From the NCBI RefSeq assembly GCF_008764295.1, contig NZ_VTQX01000002.1, forward strand, positions 1-64,000: a stretch of DNA of 64,000 nucleotides, written 5' to 3'. The position numbers were made by a program, and so were the translations under genes. How positions within the stretch are numbered: the first letter of the stretch is position 1; every line of letters begins with the position of its first letter. The DNA is from Bacillus methanolicus. GTDB lineage: Bacteria > Bacillota > Bacilli > Bacillales > Cytobacillaceae. The notes beneath the pieces were generated by a model that saw nothing but the letters and a program-made list of their open reading frames with translations, had not been told where the DNA came from and did no database searches. Shown here in pieces: positions 40,700 through 49,504 of the stretch.

Positions 40700-41580
40700 A
40701 GCTCCTCCTCCTCATCATCGACCATTTCACTTAAATTTGGCTGATCCATCACTCTTTTTACAACCATAACATTTCTAATATTATAAAAGTTTGCTCCTGG
40801 TTTCACATATGCGGTTTGATTAAGACCAAATTCATCAGGTTCAACATCCACCACTTCTCCGATTGACAGGTTTTGAGGGAATATTCCACCCAATCCAGAT
40901 GTAACAACCTTTTGTTCTTTTTCAATTTTGGCATCGTAAGGAATCCGTTTTAGCTTTAACAGTTCCCGGTCGACATCATAGCCCTCGATCGTACCAAAAT
41001 ATTCATCGTTCCCTTTGATCTCAGCGGAGATCCGATTCGTCGGGTCCATTGCACTTAATAATTGGATTGTCGCCGTAAATTGCTGTGTACTTTTCACTTT
41101 CCCAATTAAGTATCCATTGGACGAAACAACTGCCATATTTTGTTCGATTCCATTGACTTCGCCCTTATTAATAATGATAATTTCGTGCCAACGATCTGGG
41201 TTGCGCCCAATAACCGTTGCTTGTATAGGATCATAATCTCGGAGGCTTTCTTTTTCACCTAAAATCTCCCGAAGCTCTTTATTTTCCTTTTCTAGCTGTT
41301 GAACATCTGCCTCAAGCTTCGCAAGCTTGTCTAAGCGAGATTTCAATTCCTTATTTTCTGAATATGTATTTTGGAGATCTTTCACATTTTCAAAGAAATC
41401 GGTTACGTAGCCCTGTGGCTTGGCAAAAACATTTTGTATCCATCCGGTTGCATCCTTCAAAAATTGCTCTGGCACAGTTAATTCTTCTCGTTCTCTTAAG
41501 GAAAATCCAATTAATGCCACGAGAATAATAATGCTGACAAGCAAAAAAATCAGGCGTTTATTCAAAAAGAATTGTGGCAT
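40696..41580 (-). CDS. mreC: Cell shape-determining protein MreC
   Basis: Bitopic scaffold of the cell-wall elongation machinery. The 294-residue protein has an N-terminal membrane helix (about 8-26, LIFLLVSIIILVALIGFSL), a coiled coil (about 65-105, LDKLAKLEADVQQLEKENKE) and the periplasmic-type beta-barrel domain (ATVIGRNPDRWHEIIIINKG, VVTSGLGGIFPQNLSIGEV). GAGGTG precedes the ATG. It lies 115 bp downstream of mreB. Confidence 0.95.
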   Translation of the reverse strand: MPQFFLNKRLIFLLVSIIILVALIGFSLREREELTVPEQFLKDATGWIQNVFAKPQGYVTDFFENVKDLQNTYSENKELKSRLDKLAKLEADVQQLEKENKELREILGEKESLRDYDPIQATVIGRNPDRWHEIIIINKGEVNGIEQNMAVVSSNGYLIGKVKSTQQFTATIQLLSAMDPTNRISAEIKGNDEYFGTIEGYDVDRELLKLKRIPYDAKIEKEQKVVTSGLGGIFPQNLSIGEVVDVEPDEFGLNQTAYVKPGANFYNIRNVMVVKRVMDQPNLSEMVDDEEEEL

Positions 41581-41695
41581 TTACTACACCTCATTTTTTA
41601 CAATATTCATAGAGCTATTTATAATAAATCGAGTACATGATGATCAATCGCAAATGAATTCACTTGCGATTGATCTCTAAAGAAATGGGTATAGA

Positions 41696-42718
41696 CTAAC
41701 GTGATTCCTTTGCCCGATTTTTAAATAAGTTGATATTATCTAACGCCTTTCCGGTTCCAATCGCTACACAATCGAGTGGATTTTCGGCAATTAATACAGG
41801 CATATTCGTTTCTTCACTAATAACCCGATCAAGATTGCGCAGTAAAGCGCCGCCTCCAGTTAATACAATGCCGCGATCCATAATATCTGCCGCCAGCTCT
41901 GGAGGTGTTTTTTCAAGTGTTACTTTGACAGCATCCACAATAGCATCCACGGTATCACGAAGGGCGTGTGAAATTTCCAAAGCCGTAATTTCGATTGTTT
42001 TCGGCAGACCCGTTAATAAATCACGACCACGAATCTCCATGTTATCGATACCTTCTGGCTCCCCAGCACTACCAATTTCCACTTTAATCGTCTCTGAAGT
42101 CCGGTCACCAATCATTAAATTATACGTTTTTCTTATGTAGCTCACGATTGCATCGTCCATTTCATCTCCAGCAACACGCACTGACTGGCTTGTAACGATT
42201 CCGCCAAGGGAAATAATCGCCACTTCCGTCGTTCCTCCACCGATATCCACAACCATGCTTCCCGTTGGTTCCCATACCGGAAGATTAGCTCCAATTGCGG
42301 CTGCAAACGGCTCTTCAATTGTATAAGCATCCTTCGCTCCCGCTTGACGAGTTGCATCAATAACAGCTCGTTCCTCCACTGCTGTAATCCCTGATGGAAC
42401 ACACACCATTATATATGGCTTCCCAGAAAAAAAGCCCTTAGCTTTTGTCGCCTGCTTAATATAATATTTCATCATTGTTGCTGTCGTTTCATAATCCGCG
42501 ATTACACCATCCTTCATTGGTCGTAGCGCAACGACATTTCCTGGAGTTCTACCGATCATATTTTTCGCATCATTTCCAACAGCGACAATTTGTTTTGTAT
42601 CTGTTTGTAAAGCGACAACAGAAGGCTCGCGTACGACGACACCTTTGCCTTTCACATATACAAGGGTATTTGCTGTACCCAAATCTATCCCAAGGTCTTT
42701 AGTTCCAATACCTAACAT
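41696..42718 (-). CDS. mreB: Rod shape-determining actin homologue MreB
   Basis: Actin-like filament that directs lateral wall synthesis. The 340-residue protein has the ATP-binding motifs [34 protein letters not shown] (phosphate 2) and [13 protein letters not shown] (adenosine). AAGGGAG lies 9 nt before the ATG. Preceded by a 230-bp gap with several small palindromes. Followed by mreC and mreD. Confidence 0.97.
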   Translation of the reverse strand: MLGIGTKDLGIDLGTANTLVYVKGKGVVVREPSVVALQTDTKQIVAVGNDAKNMIGRTPGNVVALRPMKDGVIADYETTATMMKYYIKQATKAKGFFSGKPYIMVCVPSGITAVEERAVIDATRQAGAKDAYTIEEPFAAAIGANLPVWEPTGSMVVDIGGGTTEVAIISLGGIVTSQSVRVAGDEMDDAIVSYIRKTYNLMIGDRTSETIKVEIGSAGEPEGIDNMEIRGRDLLTGLPKTIEITALEISHALRDTVDAIVDAVKVTLEKTPPELAADIMDRGIVLTGGGALLRNLDRVISEETNMPVLIAENPLDCVAIGTGKALDNINLFKNRAKESR

Positions 42719-42814
42719 TGTTGTATCTCCCTTTCTGAAACAAATCGTTTAACACCTTTATTCGTGTCCTGATTAAGTGTTTATCCATTTTTTCATTAAC
42801 TGAAATGGACTTTG

Positions 42815-42834
42815 TTGCACGAGAGATCGTGCAA
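42815..42834 (-). other. Perfect hairpin in the mreB 5' untranslated region
   Basis: TTGCACGA-TCTC-TCGTGCAA (8-bp stem) without a T-run, so not a terminator. Two more palindromes (TGCCCTTAGGGCA near 42880 and TATTTCA...TGAAATA near 42900) lie between it and radC. Confidence 0.6.
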
Positions 42835-42947
42835 AAGTCACAAGCATTATTATAGCTTAACAAATGTCAAAATCATAGTGCCCTAAGGGCATATTTCATT
42901 ATATATGAAATAGGACACAAATTCATAGTAATAAGGAAATACTCTTT

Positions 42948-43640
42948 TTATAAGTATCCTTTTTCCTTTAGGCTTACAAATTTATTCTCCCCTATAATTA
43001 AATGATCTAATATTTCAATCCCAATAATTTTTCCTGCTTCAACCAAACGCTTTGTTACTTCAATATCTTCACGGCTTGGCGTAGGATCTCCGGAAGGATG
43101 ATTATGAAGGCAGATGACAGAGGCAGAAGAGCGGCGAAGAGCTTCCTTAAAGACCTCTCTCGGATGAACGATAGAAGCATTCAAACTCCCAATAAAAACA
43201 GTTTTCTTATGCAAGACTTGATTCTTTGTATTTAGATACAAACAAACGAAATGCTCTTGCGCCAGAAAGCGCATATCATTCATGACATAATTCGCCCCGT
43301 CTTCTGGGGAACGGATGATATATCGGTCATCATAGGATAAATTAGAAATTCGCCGGCCTATTTCTACTGCTGCAAGTACTTGTATAGCTTTTGCTTTTCC
43401 TATGCCTTTTATAGCAGTTATTTCATCTAACGTTGCCTCTTTTAAAAGCCTTAAGCCTTCAAAATTTGTCAACAAGCGATTGGATAATTGTAGAACCGAT
43501 TCCTCTTTTGTTCCCGTCCTTAACAAAATCGCAAGCAATTCATGGTTTGAAAGGCTTGCTGGGCCACTTTGTTCAAATCTTTCCCTCGGTCTTTCACTCT
43601 CAGGAAAATCTCGGATCATTAATGTTTCATCTTGCAACAT
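42948..43640 (-). CDS. radC: RadC family protein (JAB/MPN domain)
   Basis: A 230-residue protein with an N-terminal helix-hairpin-helix region (AIKGIGKAKAIQVLAAVEIG, about 70-90) and a C-terminal JAB metalloprotease-like domain. Its zinc motif is intact (CLHNHPSGDPTPSREDI, about 175-190). Despite the name, a role in DNA repair is not established. The start ATG has AGGAGG 4 nt upstream. A TTG or the ATG at codon 8 are alternatives. Lies between maf and mreB as in B. subtilis. Confidence 0.93.
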   Translation of the reverse strand: MLQDETLMIRDFPESERPRERFEQSGPASLSNHELLAILLRTGTKEESVLQLSNRLLTNFEGLRLLKEATLDEITAIKGIGKAKAIQVLAAVEIGRRISNLSYDDRYIIRSPEDGANYVMNDMRFLAQEHFVCLYLNTKNQVLHKKTVFIGSLNASIVHPREVFKEALRRSSASVICLHNHPSGDPTPSREDIEVTKRLVEAGKIIGIEILDHLIIGENKFVSLKEKGYL

Positions 43641-43674
43641 GATTCCTCCTATTTACCTTAATGGCAAATGGAAG

Positions 43675-44247
43675 TTAAAAAGGCAAATCATATCCGAGCA
43701 TGCGCAGTTTTCTTATCGTTTTTGATAGCGGCAGGCCTACTACTGAAAAATAGTCTCCATTAATCTTTTTAACGAGGAGCCTTCCAAAGCCTTGTATTCC
43801 ATAGGCCCCTGCCTTATCCATCGGTTCTCCGGTGTTAACATAGCTTTTGATTTCCTCGTCTGTTAACTCCCAAAATACCACCTCGGTTTTTTCAACAAAC
43901 TCGATGTGCTTCGTTGGACTAAAAATTGACACACCTGTATAAACAGAATGATGGTTTCCCGACAATTGTTGAAGCATTTTTATAGCTTCATACTCATCGT
44001 TCGGTTTTCCCAATACTTGGTCATTTGCCACCACAATTGTATCACTCCCGATCACAAAAGCTGTCGGATATCTTCGGGCAACAAATTCCGCTTTGCGCTT
44101 AGCTAATTCCATTACAATTTCTTCAGGGGTTTGATCTGGGTTGTAGGTCTCGTCAACATCACTGCTGCATACTTCAAATGTTAAATGTAAATTTTCTAGA
44201 AGTTCTTTTCGCCGTGGAGAAGAAGAGGCTAAAATGAGGGTTTGCAT
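43675..44247 (-). CDS. maf: Nucleoside triphosphate pyrophosphatase Maf
   Basis: House-cleaning pyrophosphatase acting on dTTP/UTP-type and modified nucleotides. In B. subtilis overexpression blocks septation. The 190-residue protein has the N-terminal signature LILASSSPRRKELLENL, the Asp motif FVIGSDTIVV and a conserved DKAGAYGIQGFG. The ATG at 44245-44247 has AGGTGA 6 nt upstream. The frame is open 28 codons further but without a site or homology. Precedes radC in the same direction. Confidence 0.95.
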   Translation of the reverse strand: MQTLILASSSPRRKELLENLHLTFEVCSSDVDETYNPDQTPEEIVMELAKRKAEFVARRYPTAFVIGSDTIVVANDQVLGKPNDEYEAIKMLQQLSGNHHSVYTGVSIFSPTKHIEFVEKTEVVFWELTDEEIKSYVNTGEPMDKAGAYGIQGFGRLLVKKINGDYFSVVGLPLSKTIRKLRMLGYDLPF

Positions 44248-44572
44248 TAAATCACCTAACCTTATGATTGTTTCAGAAAAGGATGATACAAGCTTATCGT
44301 ACCAAATTCTCTTCTTAGAAACAATTTCCAAGTAAAAAAACTTCTTCCGAACTAATCACTTCTATTTTATACCCTCTTATTAAGACGTTTTTTACCGTTA
44401 CGAAGTTTCAATTTCCATGATTTTATGTTTTAAAAAAGAGTCAACGTAATCATTTTCACGCAGACTCCTTTATATTCAACATTCTTCCTTTTTTCCTATA
44501 AATTATTTCCCAGAAAATTAATTTTCTTCAATACTATTTTCACAACATTTTCAAAAAAAAGGGGTATTTGTG
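44248..44572. other. Gap between maf and spoIIB
   Basis: About 325 bp, A/T-rich, with no supported gene, RNA or strong terminator. A promoter for maf is expected here but I could not pick one with confidence. Confidence 0.4.
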
Positions 44573-45622
44573 CTATAGAGCTTGATAAGCAGAAAGGAAA
44601 TTCAAGAGGTGCTGCTGTACGTCCCCCAATGTCTCTTGCTCATGATTTTCACTATAGCTGCTTAATAAGTTAGCTGCTCCCTCTAATTCACCCTTAAGCT
44701 GTTGAAGTTGCTCATTTTGGATATTCTCAAGCTCCTTCCATTGATTTATTTGCGCAGCTAACGCGTTTTTTTGTTCTGTCGCCATTGAATTAGAGAGATG
44801 TGCAGTTGTGCAAATCTCTAAAAGAAGCTTATATAAATTGGGAGCGGCTTCTAACAGACTTCGTTCTGATGCCTGCAATTGCGAAAGTGAGCCTCCACCA
44901 ATGGCTATCTCCTTGGAAAAAGTATCTATTCCGCTTTCTTGCAAATGGCTTCCTAGCGACTTTGCATTTTCTAAATTATCTGCCACACCTACAAATAAGA
45001 AAAATTGCTGATCTATCTCTATTACTTTAGCCGGTAGTCCTTTTTTCGTCATAGTCGCAGCTTCCACATTAGCGGCGTCAGCTGTCGAAAAAACACCACC
45101 TTGAACTAAATAACTTGTCAGTGCTGGAAGCTCAACAACTGCCGTTCCAGTGGGGTTTGCTTTTTCTTCAGGGGGTGTTTCCTCCACCGGTCCGGATACC
45201 GCTTCTGTCATGGAATCAGAAATAACCATATTTAACATTAAAACGCCAAGGGTTGTCCCAGATAAAACGGCTAAAAAAACGATTAATAATATCGATGGCA
45301 CTATCCCTTTATTGCGAATAGGATTGCCTTTTTTTCCCCCGCCCTTTCCCTTCGATTGGCTCATAATTTTGTATTCCTGTAGTTGTTCCTGCTCCTCTAC
45401 ATCAGGCAAGATCCAGTCAAAATCATCCTCTTCTTTCACCTGTTCTGCAGCCGACAGCTCTTGCGATGCAATGTTCTCCAGCTCTTTATATGGAGCGGAG
45501 GCGCTATTTTTTTGTTGTTCATGATTATTTTCGCATTCTCCTATTTGTTTCTCTTTTTCGGTGGAGCGATCTTTTCCGTTAATTTTTATTGTAATCGTTT
45601 TTGAATTTCCTGACTTGTCCAA
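44573..45622 (-). CDS. spoIIB: Stage II sporulation protein B (SPOR-domain protein)
   Basis: Septal protein that helps start engulfment during sporulation. The 349-residue protein has an acidic cytoplasmic N-terminal part that begins SGNSKTITIKINGKDRS and includes DDFDWILPDVEE. One membrane helix follows (about 108-130, IVPSILLIVFLAVLSGTTLG), then a SPOR domain starting TSYLVQGGVFSTADAANVEA, and a helical C-terminus. The match to SpoIIB rests on this layout and on position after maf. The start TTG (45620-45622) is 7 nt after AGGAGG. An ATG six codons earlier contains that site. Confidence 0.8.
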   Translation of the reverse strand: MDKSGNSKTITIKINGKDRSTEKEKQIGECENNHEQQKNSASAPYKELENIASQELSAAEQVKEEDDFDWILPDVEEQEQLQEYKIMSQSKGKGGGKKGNPIRNKGIVPSILLIVFLAVLSGTTLGVLMLNMVISDSMTEAVSGPVEETPPEEKANPTGTAVVELPALTSYLVQGGVFSTADAANVEAATMTKKGLPAKVIEIDQQFFLFVGVADNLENAKSLGSHLQESGIDTFSKEIAIGGGSLSQLQASERSLLEAAPNLYKLLLEICTTAHLSNSMATEQKNALAAQINQWKELENIQNEQLQQLKGELEGAANLLSSYSENHEQETLGDVQQHLLNFLSAYQAL

Positions 45623-45677
45623 TGATTGCCCTCCTTCCATGTCGAATGCAGGTTTGCATCAAACATATCATAAAGGC

Positions 45678-45712
45678 AAAAAAAAATAACAAGACTTTTG
45701 TCGTCTTGTTAT
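45678..45712 (-). terminator. Terminator of the type IV pilus operon
   Basis: On the minus strand ATAACAAGAC-GACAAAA-GTCTTGTTAT (10-bp stem) is followed by TTTTTTTTT. It separates pilO from spoIIB, so spoIIB is not part of the pilus operon. Confidence 0.9.
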
Positions 45713-45807
45713 AGAGATTTTCGTCAAATTTTTTAAAAATCAAGATAGTAACAATCAACAGACCCCTGTACTTTCCACTGTAGAATTGCTCGAGTACATT
45801 AGGGTAA

Positions 45808-46542
45808 CTATAAATCACCGAACTTTGGTAAAGGATTTTTTTTGTCTGCCGGTTCAGGCGTTTCCAACTTGGGTAGCTGTTCCATTAAATCGGCTAACGT
45901 CGGCATATAGAAGGCAGCGATTTTAACTTGATAGCTTAACGGCTTATCATACTGCTCCTGCTCAATAATTTCTTCACCAGCAGTAAAATCAATAGCTTCC
46001 ACAACCGTAATTCTCTCTGAGTTTTCCAGATTGCTAATAAATTTTTCAAATTCAAAATAACTTGGCGATTCCACGCTTAACGTTACGGAAATTTTTTTTA
46101 CTTCAGCCGGCAATGCGATTGTATTTTCTTCGACTTGTTCTTCCTCAAGCTCTTCACCCTCATTTAACTCTGCTTGTTCAGTTTCTTCCTGTTCCACAGC
46201 ATACGAAACTTCACCATTTTCAAAATTCATATTTGTAACAAAGCTTCCCGAGACAACTTCTGCTTTTTCAATATCGAGGATTAATTGCTGTGATAATTCC
46301 TTAACAGGAACCATTTTTTGCAAGGAAACCGCACTTTGGAAAGTATTGGAATTTATGTCAATCGTTTTACTTTGTAAAGTTGACAATAATTGTTCCTGAG
46401 ATGCCAATTCCGTTTCCTTTAATGGAATTTGCTCTATTTTAGGGTACAAAACAAAAAAATAAATACATGAAAATATGAGAATGAGGATTGCGCTAACCCC
46501 AATAATTAATATTTTTTCGTTTCGAGACAATTTTATCTTCAT
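45808..46542 (-). CDS. pilO: Type IV pilus assembly protein PilO-like
   Basis: Inner-platform alignment protein that pairs with PilN. The 244-residue protein has a short cytoplasmic N-terminus, one membrane helix (about 11-34, ILIIGVSAILILIFSCIYFF), a coiled-coil stretch (LKETELASQEQLLSTL) and a ferredoxin-like C-terminal domain (KKISVTLSVESPSYFEFEKF). An acidic Glu-rich insert (about 120-145) interrupts the middle. The start overlaps the pilN stop (ATGA), with GGGGGAG upstream. Last gene before the operon terminator. Confidence 0.85.
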   Translation of the reverse strand: MKIKLSRNEKILIIGVSAILILIFSCIYFFVLYPKIEQIPLKETELASQEQLLSTLQSKTIDINSNTFQSAVSLQKMVPVKELSQQLILDIEKAEVVSGSFVTNMNFENGEVSYAVEQEETEQAELNEGEELEEEQVEENTIALPAEVKKISVTLSVESPSYFEFEKFISNLENSERITVVEAIDFTAGEEIIEQEQYDKPLSYQVKIAAFYMPTLADLMEQLPKLETPEPADKKNPLPKFGDL

Positions 46543-47186
46543 AGACCATCTCCCCCTTCCTCGTGGGAGCTATCTCCACTTGCCTTTAATACTTCACGGT
46601 TCAACTCAATTTCATATAGTCCTAAATAGCGGGGAATATACTTTTCATTTTTAATGGCACGATCATCAAAGCCAGCATCCGGCTCTCCGAATTTTTTATC
46701 ATAAAATCCAGTCACGGCGTCTAATGTCTCTAGTCTTGCATTGGTGACCCAGTCCGATTCTAAAAGAGAATTTAAGTAATACGCAGCTTCACGGCTCATT
46801 TCAAACTGTATCGTTAATTGTAAAAGTCCAGTTTCTTCATAGTTAATTGATTGAATAAATCCCCTTTCAGGGAGTAAAGCCGTTAAATTTTTTAAAATAG
46901 GGACTGTTTTAATTGGGTAGCTTTTCGCCCATTTAACCGCATTTTCCAAATCAGCAATTGAACTCGCAGATTCATAGGCTGTTATTTTTTGCTGTTCACT
47001 TGCCACCAACTGTTCCGCTGTGGCTATTTGTTGCTCTATATTTTCTAATTTTTTCGTATAGGTGGCATTGATCCAAAAAGCGAATGCTCCACCAATAAAA
47101 AGAAGGAAACAAGAAATGACAATGAACGTTAAAAGGGATTTATTTTTCGCTTCTTTTTGAGGTAATAGATTAATATCGATGAGCAT
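46539..47186 (-). CDS. pilN: Type IV pilus assembly protein PilN-like
   Basis: A 215-residue bitopic protein. It begins with the PilN signature LIDINLLPQKE, which binds PilM, followed by a membrane helix (about 20-40, FIVISCFLLFIGGAFAFWI), a coiled coil (LENIEQQIATAEQLV) and a ferredoxin-like domain (PERGFIQSINYEETGLLQLT). AAGGGG lies 8 nt before the ATG. 3 bp from pilM and overlapping pilO. Confidence 0.88.
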   Translation of the reverse strand: MLIDINLLPQKEAKNKSLLTFIVISCFLLFIGGAFAFWINATYTKKLENIEQQIATAEQLVASEQQKITAYESASSIADLENAVKWAKSYPIKTVPILKNLTALLPERGFIQSINYEETGLLQLTIQFEMSREAAYYLNSLLESDWVTNARLETLDAVTGFYDKKFGEPDAGFDDRAIKNEKYIPRYLGLYEIELNREVLKASGDSSHEEGGDGL

Positions 47187-47189
47187 TGA

Positions 47190-48170
47190 TTACACCCCTT
47201 TTAAAGCAAGCCCTAATGCTAAATGAAATGTGTGAGGCAGATCTGTTTCTCCTTGCTCAAAAACGAGCATTTGCACAGGAACATCAAAGCGATTGTCAAG
47301 TTCAGCTTTTATTTGCCCAAGCAGTGGGTGATCTCCACTAAGCAAGATCTTAGATACTTGTTTTTTCCCTTGATGCAATGAGTAGCGATAAAAGTCCATC
47401 AAGCGGTTAAGCTCTTTATAAGAATCCTCCATTTGAAAAGAAAACTGCTCATTTTCTCCCACAAAAGCTAATTCGTATTCTCCAAAGCGATTAAGTTTTT
47501 TATCCCAATCTTCACCATTGAATTCAAGCGGAAGATGATGCATAAAAAAAGGAATAGTATTTTCAAAAATACAAATATTGACTTCGCTTAAACCAAATTG
47601 CACGACAAGCAATGCTTCTTGTTTTCGCTCTTTTTGCAGATGGGCATAAAGTCGGTATATGGCTAGTGGAGAAACTTCAGCTGCAACCGGATCAAGCTTT
47701 GCTTCCGTTAAAAGTTCCATATATTCCTGAACGTTTTCTTCCGGTGCAGCAAAAAGCAAAATTTCTTGTTTCTCTTCACCCTTTGAAAGAACGACTGCAT
47801 CAAATACTGGTTCCTCAAAGGGAAGATGGATAGTAGAACCCAATTCTAAGTAAAGATACCCTTTCATTTCATCATCCTTTACTTCAGCAGGAATAGACAC
47901 TTTCCGAATAATGACGAAAGATTCAGGTATAAGAAAGCGAACTTGACGATTTTTCAACTTCCAATCGGTTATACATTCTTCCAATATATTACTGAGTGTT
48001 TCATAATCAATAATTTTTCCATTGGCAATGATTCCTGTTGGCAACAAGCGTTCTTCCCAGCGTAGTGGAACTAGCGGCTCGATCTGCTTCAGTTCTACAT
48101 AGCGAATGGAATGATCATTAATGACGAGATTAACAACGCGCTTTTTCCTTGAAAATAATGTGAAATGCAT
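47190..48170 (-). CDS. pilM: Type IV pilus assembly protein PilM-like (actin-fold)
   Basis: Cytoplasmic actin-like protein that binds the PilN N-terminus. The 326-residue protein matches the PilM/FtsA-like fold: N-terminal VVNLVINDHSIRYVELKQ, VRFLIPESFVIIRKVSIPAE, LEVTE-type EMKGYLYLELGSTIHLPFE, VVQFGLSEVNICIFEN and C-terminal ILLSGDHPLLGQIK. The ATG at 48168-48170 follows AAGGGG by 9 nt. A frame seven codons longer has no site. Sits between pilD and pilN. Confidence 0.87.
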   Translation of the reverse strand: MHFTLFSRKKRVVNLVINDHSIRYVELKQIEPLVPLRWEERLLPTGIIANGKIIDYETLSNILEECITDWKLKNRQVRFLIPESFVIIRKVSIPAEVKDDEMKGYLYLELGSTIHLPFEEPVFDAVVLSKGEEKQEILLFAAPEENVQEYMELLTEAKLDPVAAEVSPLAIYRLYAHLQKERKQEALLVVQFGLSEVNICIFENTIPFFMHHLPLEFNGEDWDKKLNRFGEYELAFVGENEQFSFQMEDSYKELNRLMDFYRYSLHQGKKQVSKILLSGDHPLLGQIKAELDNRFDVPVQMLVFEQGETDLPHTFHLALGLALKGV

Positions 48171-48183
48171 ATGAAACGACCCC

Positions 48184-48936
48184 TTAAACACCTGCTAAAA
48201 ATGAGAGATAAAATGAGAGAATCGGCTCGTAAAAATAATAAGCCGTTAATGTACCAACTGCAATGAAAGGTCCAAACGGGATCGGCTTCTTCCGTTCTGT
48301 CAATTTAAACAAAATCCCGATTCCACCGACTAATGCCCCCATTAAAGTTGCTAAAAAGAAGGAGAGTAAAAATACCTTTGTTCCTACAACGAAACCAACT
48401 AAAGCAAACAGTTTAATATCTCCACCACCCATGCCGCCTCTGCTCACAATTGCGATGAGAAATAAAAGGAAAAAGGCAATCACTCCACCGAGAAGAGAGT
48501 CCCACCACGGACTGAGAGGAAGTATGAGCCGCTCCAACAAAAAAATCCCCGCAAACACAAGCAAAACCTTATCAGGGATTAGCATATACGTAATATCGGA
48601 AACAAAAATAATCATGAAAAGAGAAATCAATGTCCAAGCCACGATAAGTTCTAACGTCCAGCCTAACAGGAGTGAAGCCGAGACAAATAACAGCCCTGTC
48701 ATAAGCTCCACTATTGGGTAAAGCGGGGAAATTCTCGTCTGGCATTGACGACATTTTCCCCCTTGTATTATGTAAGACAGCACGGGAAATAACTCAAAGG
48801 CCCGCAGTTGATGGCTGCAGTTCGGGCATGCTGAACGCGGTGCTATAATTGATTTTTTTACTGGAACTCGGAGTCCCACTACATTAAAGAAAGAACCTAA
48901 GATGAGTCCATAAATGAATATCACGAGAATTATCAT
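48184..48936 (-). CDS. comC: Prepilin leader peptidase / N-methyltransferase (PilD/ComC)
   Basis: Integral membrane aspartic peptidase that removes the leader of prepilins and may methylate the new N-terminus. The 250-residue protein has the two CxxC pairs (CPNCSHQL...CRQC, about 38-65) seen in bifunctional enzymes. The catalytic aspartates lie in SDITYMLIPD (about 113) and GGMGGGDIKLF (about 170). It occupies the locus of B. subtilis comC but is now inside a pilus operon. It could serve both these pilins and ComG pseudopilins. The ATG is preceded by AAGGA at a long spacing. Confidence 0.92.
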   Translation of the reverse strand: MIILVIFIYGLILGSFFNVVGLRVPVKKSIIAPRSACPNCSHQLRAFELFPVLSYIIQGGKCRQCQTRISPLYPIVELMTGLLFVSASLLLGWTLELIVAWTLISLFMIIFVSDITYMLIPDKVLLVFAGIFLLERLILPLSPWWDSLLGGVIAFFLLFLIAIVSRGGMGGGDIKLFALVGFVVGTKVFLLSFFLATLMGALVGGIGILFKLTERKKPIPFGPFIAVGTLTAYYFYEPILSFYLSFLAGV

Positions 48937-48967
48937 AAGTACTTATTTCCTTCACTTCATATTTAGC

Positions 48968-49387
48968 TTACTGACTTTTCTTTATTTCTTTATCACCTTT
49001 TTTTGCATTGTTTATATCACTAATACTTACATTAGAAAATTCGACTTCTATATTATCTTTTTCACCTTTACCTGTAATTCTAAATTCACCTTCTTTAACA
49101 CTTACACTTGTATTATCTGAAAATTCCGAATTTAACTCAATATGATTATTTTTTAGATCACTTAAAGCAATATTAGCTTCTCCCGTTTCCGAATAATAAA
49201 TCTTTGCCGAATTAATAATTTGAATCGCGTCTGCTTTGACTGAATCAATTTTCGTGTTTTCAATGATTTTTCCAATACTTGGAATCGCAATCGCCGCAAT
49301 AATCCCTAAAATAACGATAACCGCTAATAACTCGACTAACGTTAACCCGCGTTGATTGTTTACTTGTTTTTTTACATTTTTTATCAT
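48968..49387 (-). CDS. Major type IV pilin (PilA/ComGC-like prepilin)
   Basis: A 139-residue prepilin. Its 14-residue basic leader ends in Gly before LTLVELLAVIVILGIIAAI, so cleavage is expected at G14-L15 with the required Glu at mature position 5. The hydrophobic alpha-1 helix is followed by a small soluble domain (YYSETGEANIALSDLKNN; GEFRITGKGEKDNIEVEF) and a Lys-rich tail. There are no cysteines, unlike ComGC, which argues for a true pilus subunit. The ribosome binding site is AAGGGAGAG. A dedicated promoter lies upstream. Confidence 0.9.
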   Translation of the reverse strand: MIKNVKKQVNNQRGLTLVELLAVIVILGIIAAIAIPSIGKIIENTKIDSVKADAIQIINSAKIYYSETGEANIALSDLKNNHIELNSEFSDNTSVSVKEGEFRITGKGEKDNIEVEFSNVSISDINNAKKGDKEIKKSQ

Positions 49388-49429
49388 GTAAATCTCTCCC
49401 TTTTTTCTAGTATATAAGTACTAAATACT

Positions 49430-49459
49430 ATTATAGTTTCAACATAGTAAACTTGTAAA
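49430..49459 (-). promoter_or_regulatory. Sigma-A-type promoter of the major pilin gene
   Basis: TTTACA (49454-49459) and TATAAT (49430-49435), 18-bp spacer, on the minus strand in the 117-bp gap between pilC and the pilin gene. It would boost the pilin (and pilD, pilM, pilN, pilO) over the upstream genes. Confidence 0.72.
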
Positions 49460-49504
49460 CGCTAATCGAGTAATTATTTTGCAAAAATTTGTTAACCTAT
49501 TTGA

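Noticed and set aside
45579-45818. 79-codon frame between pilO and spoIIB
   Set aside because: It spans the operon terminator and the spoIIB ribosome binding site and has no site of its own.
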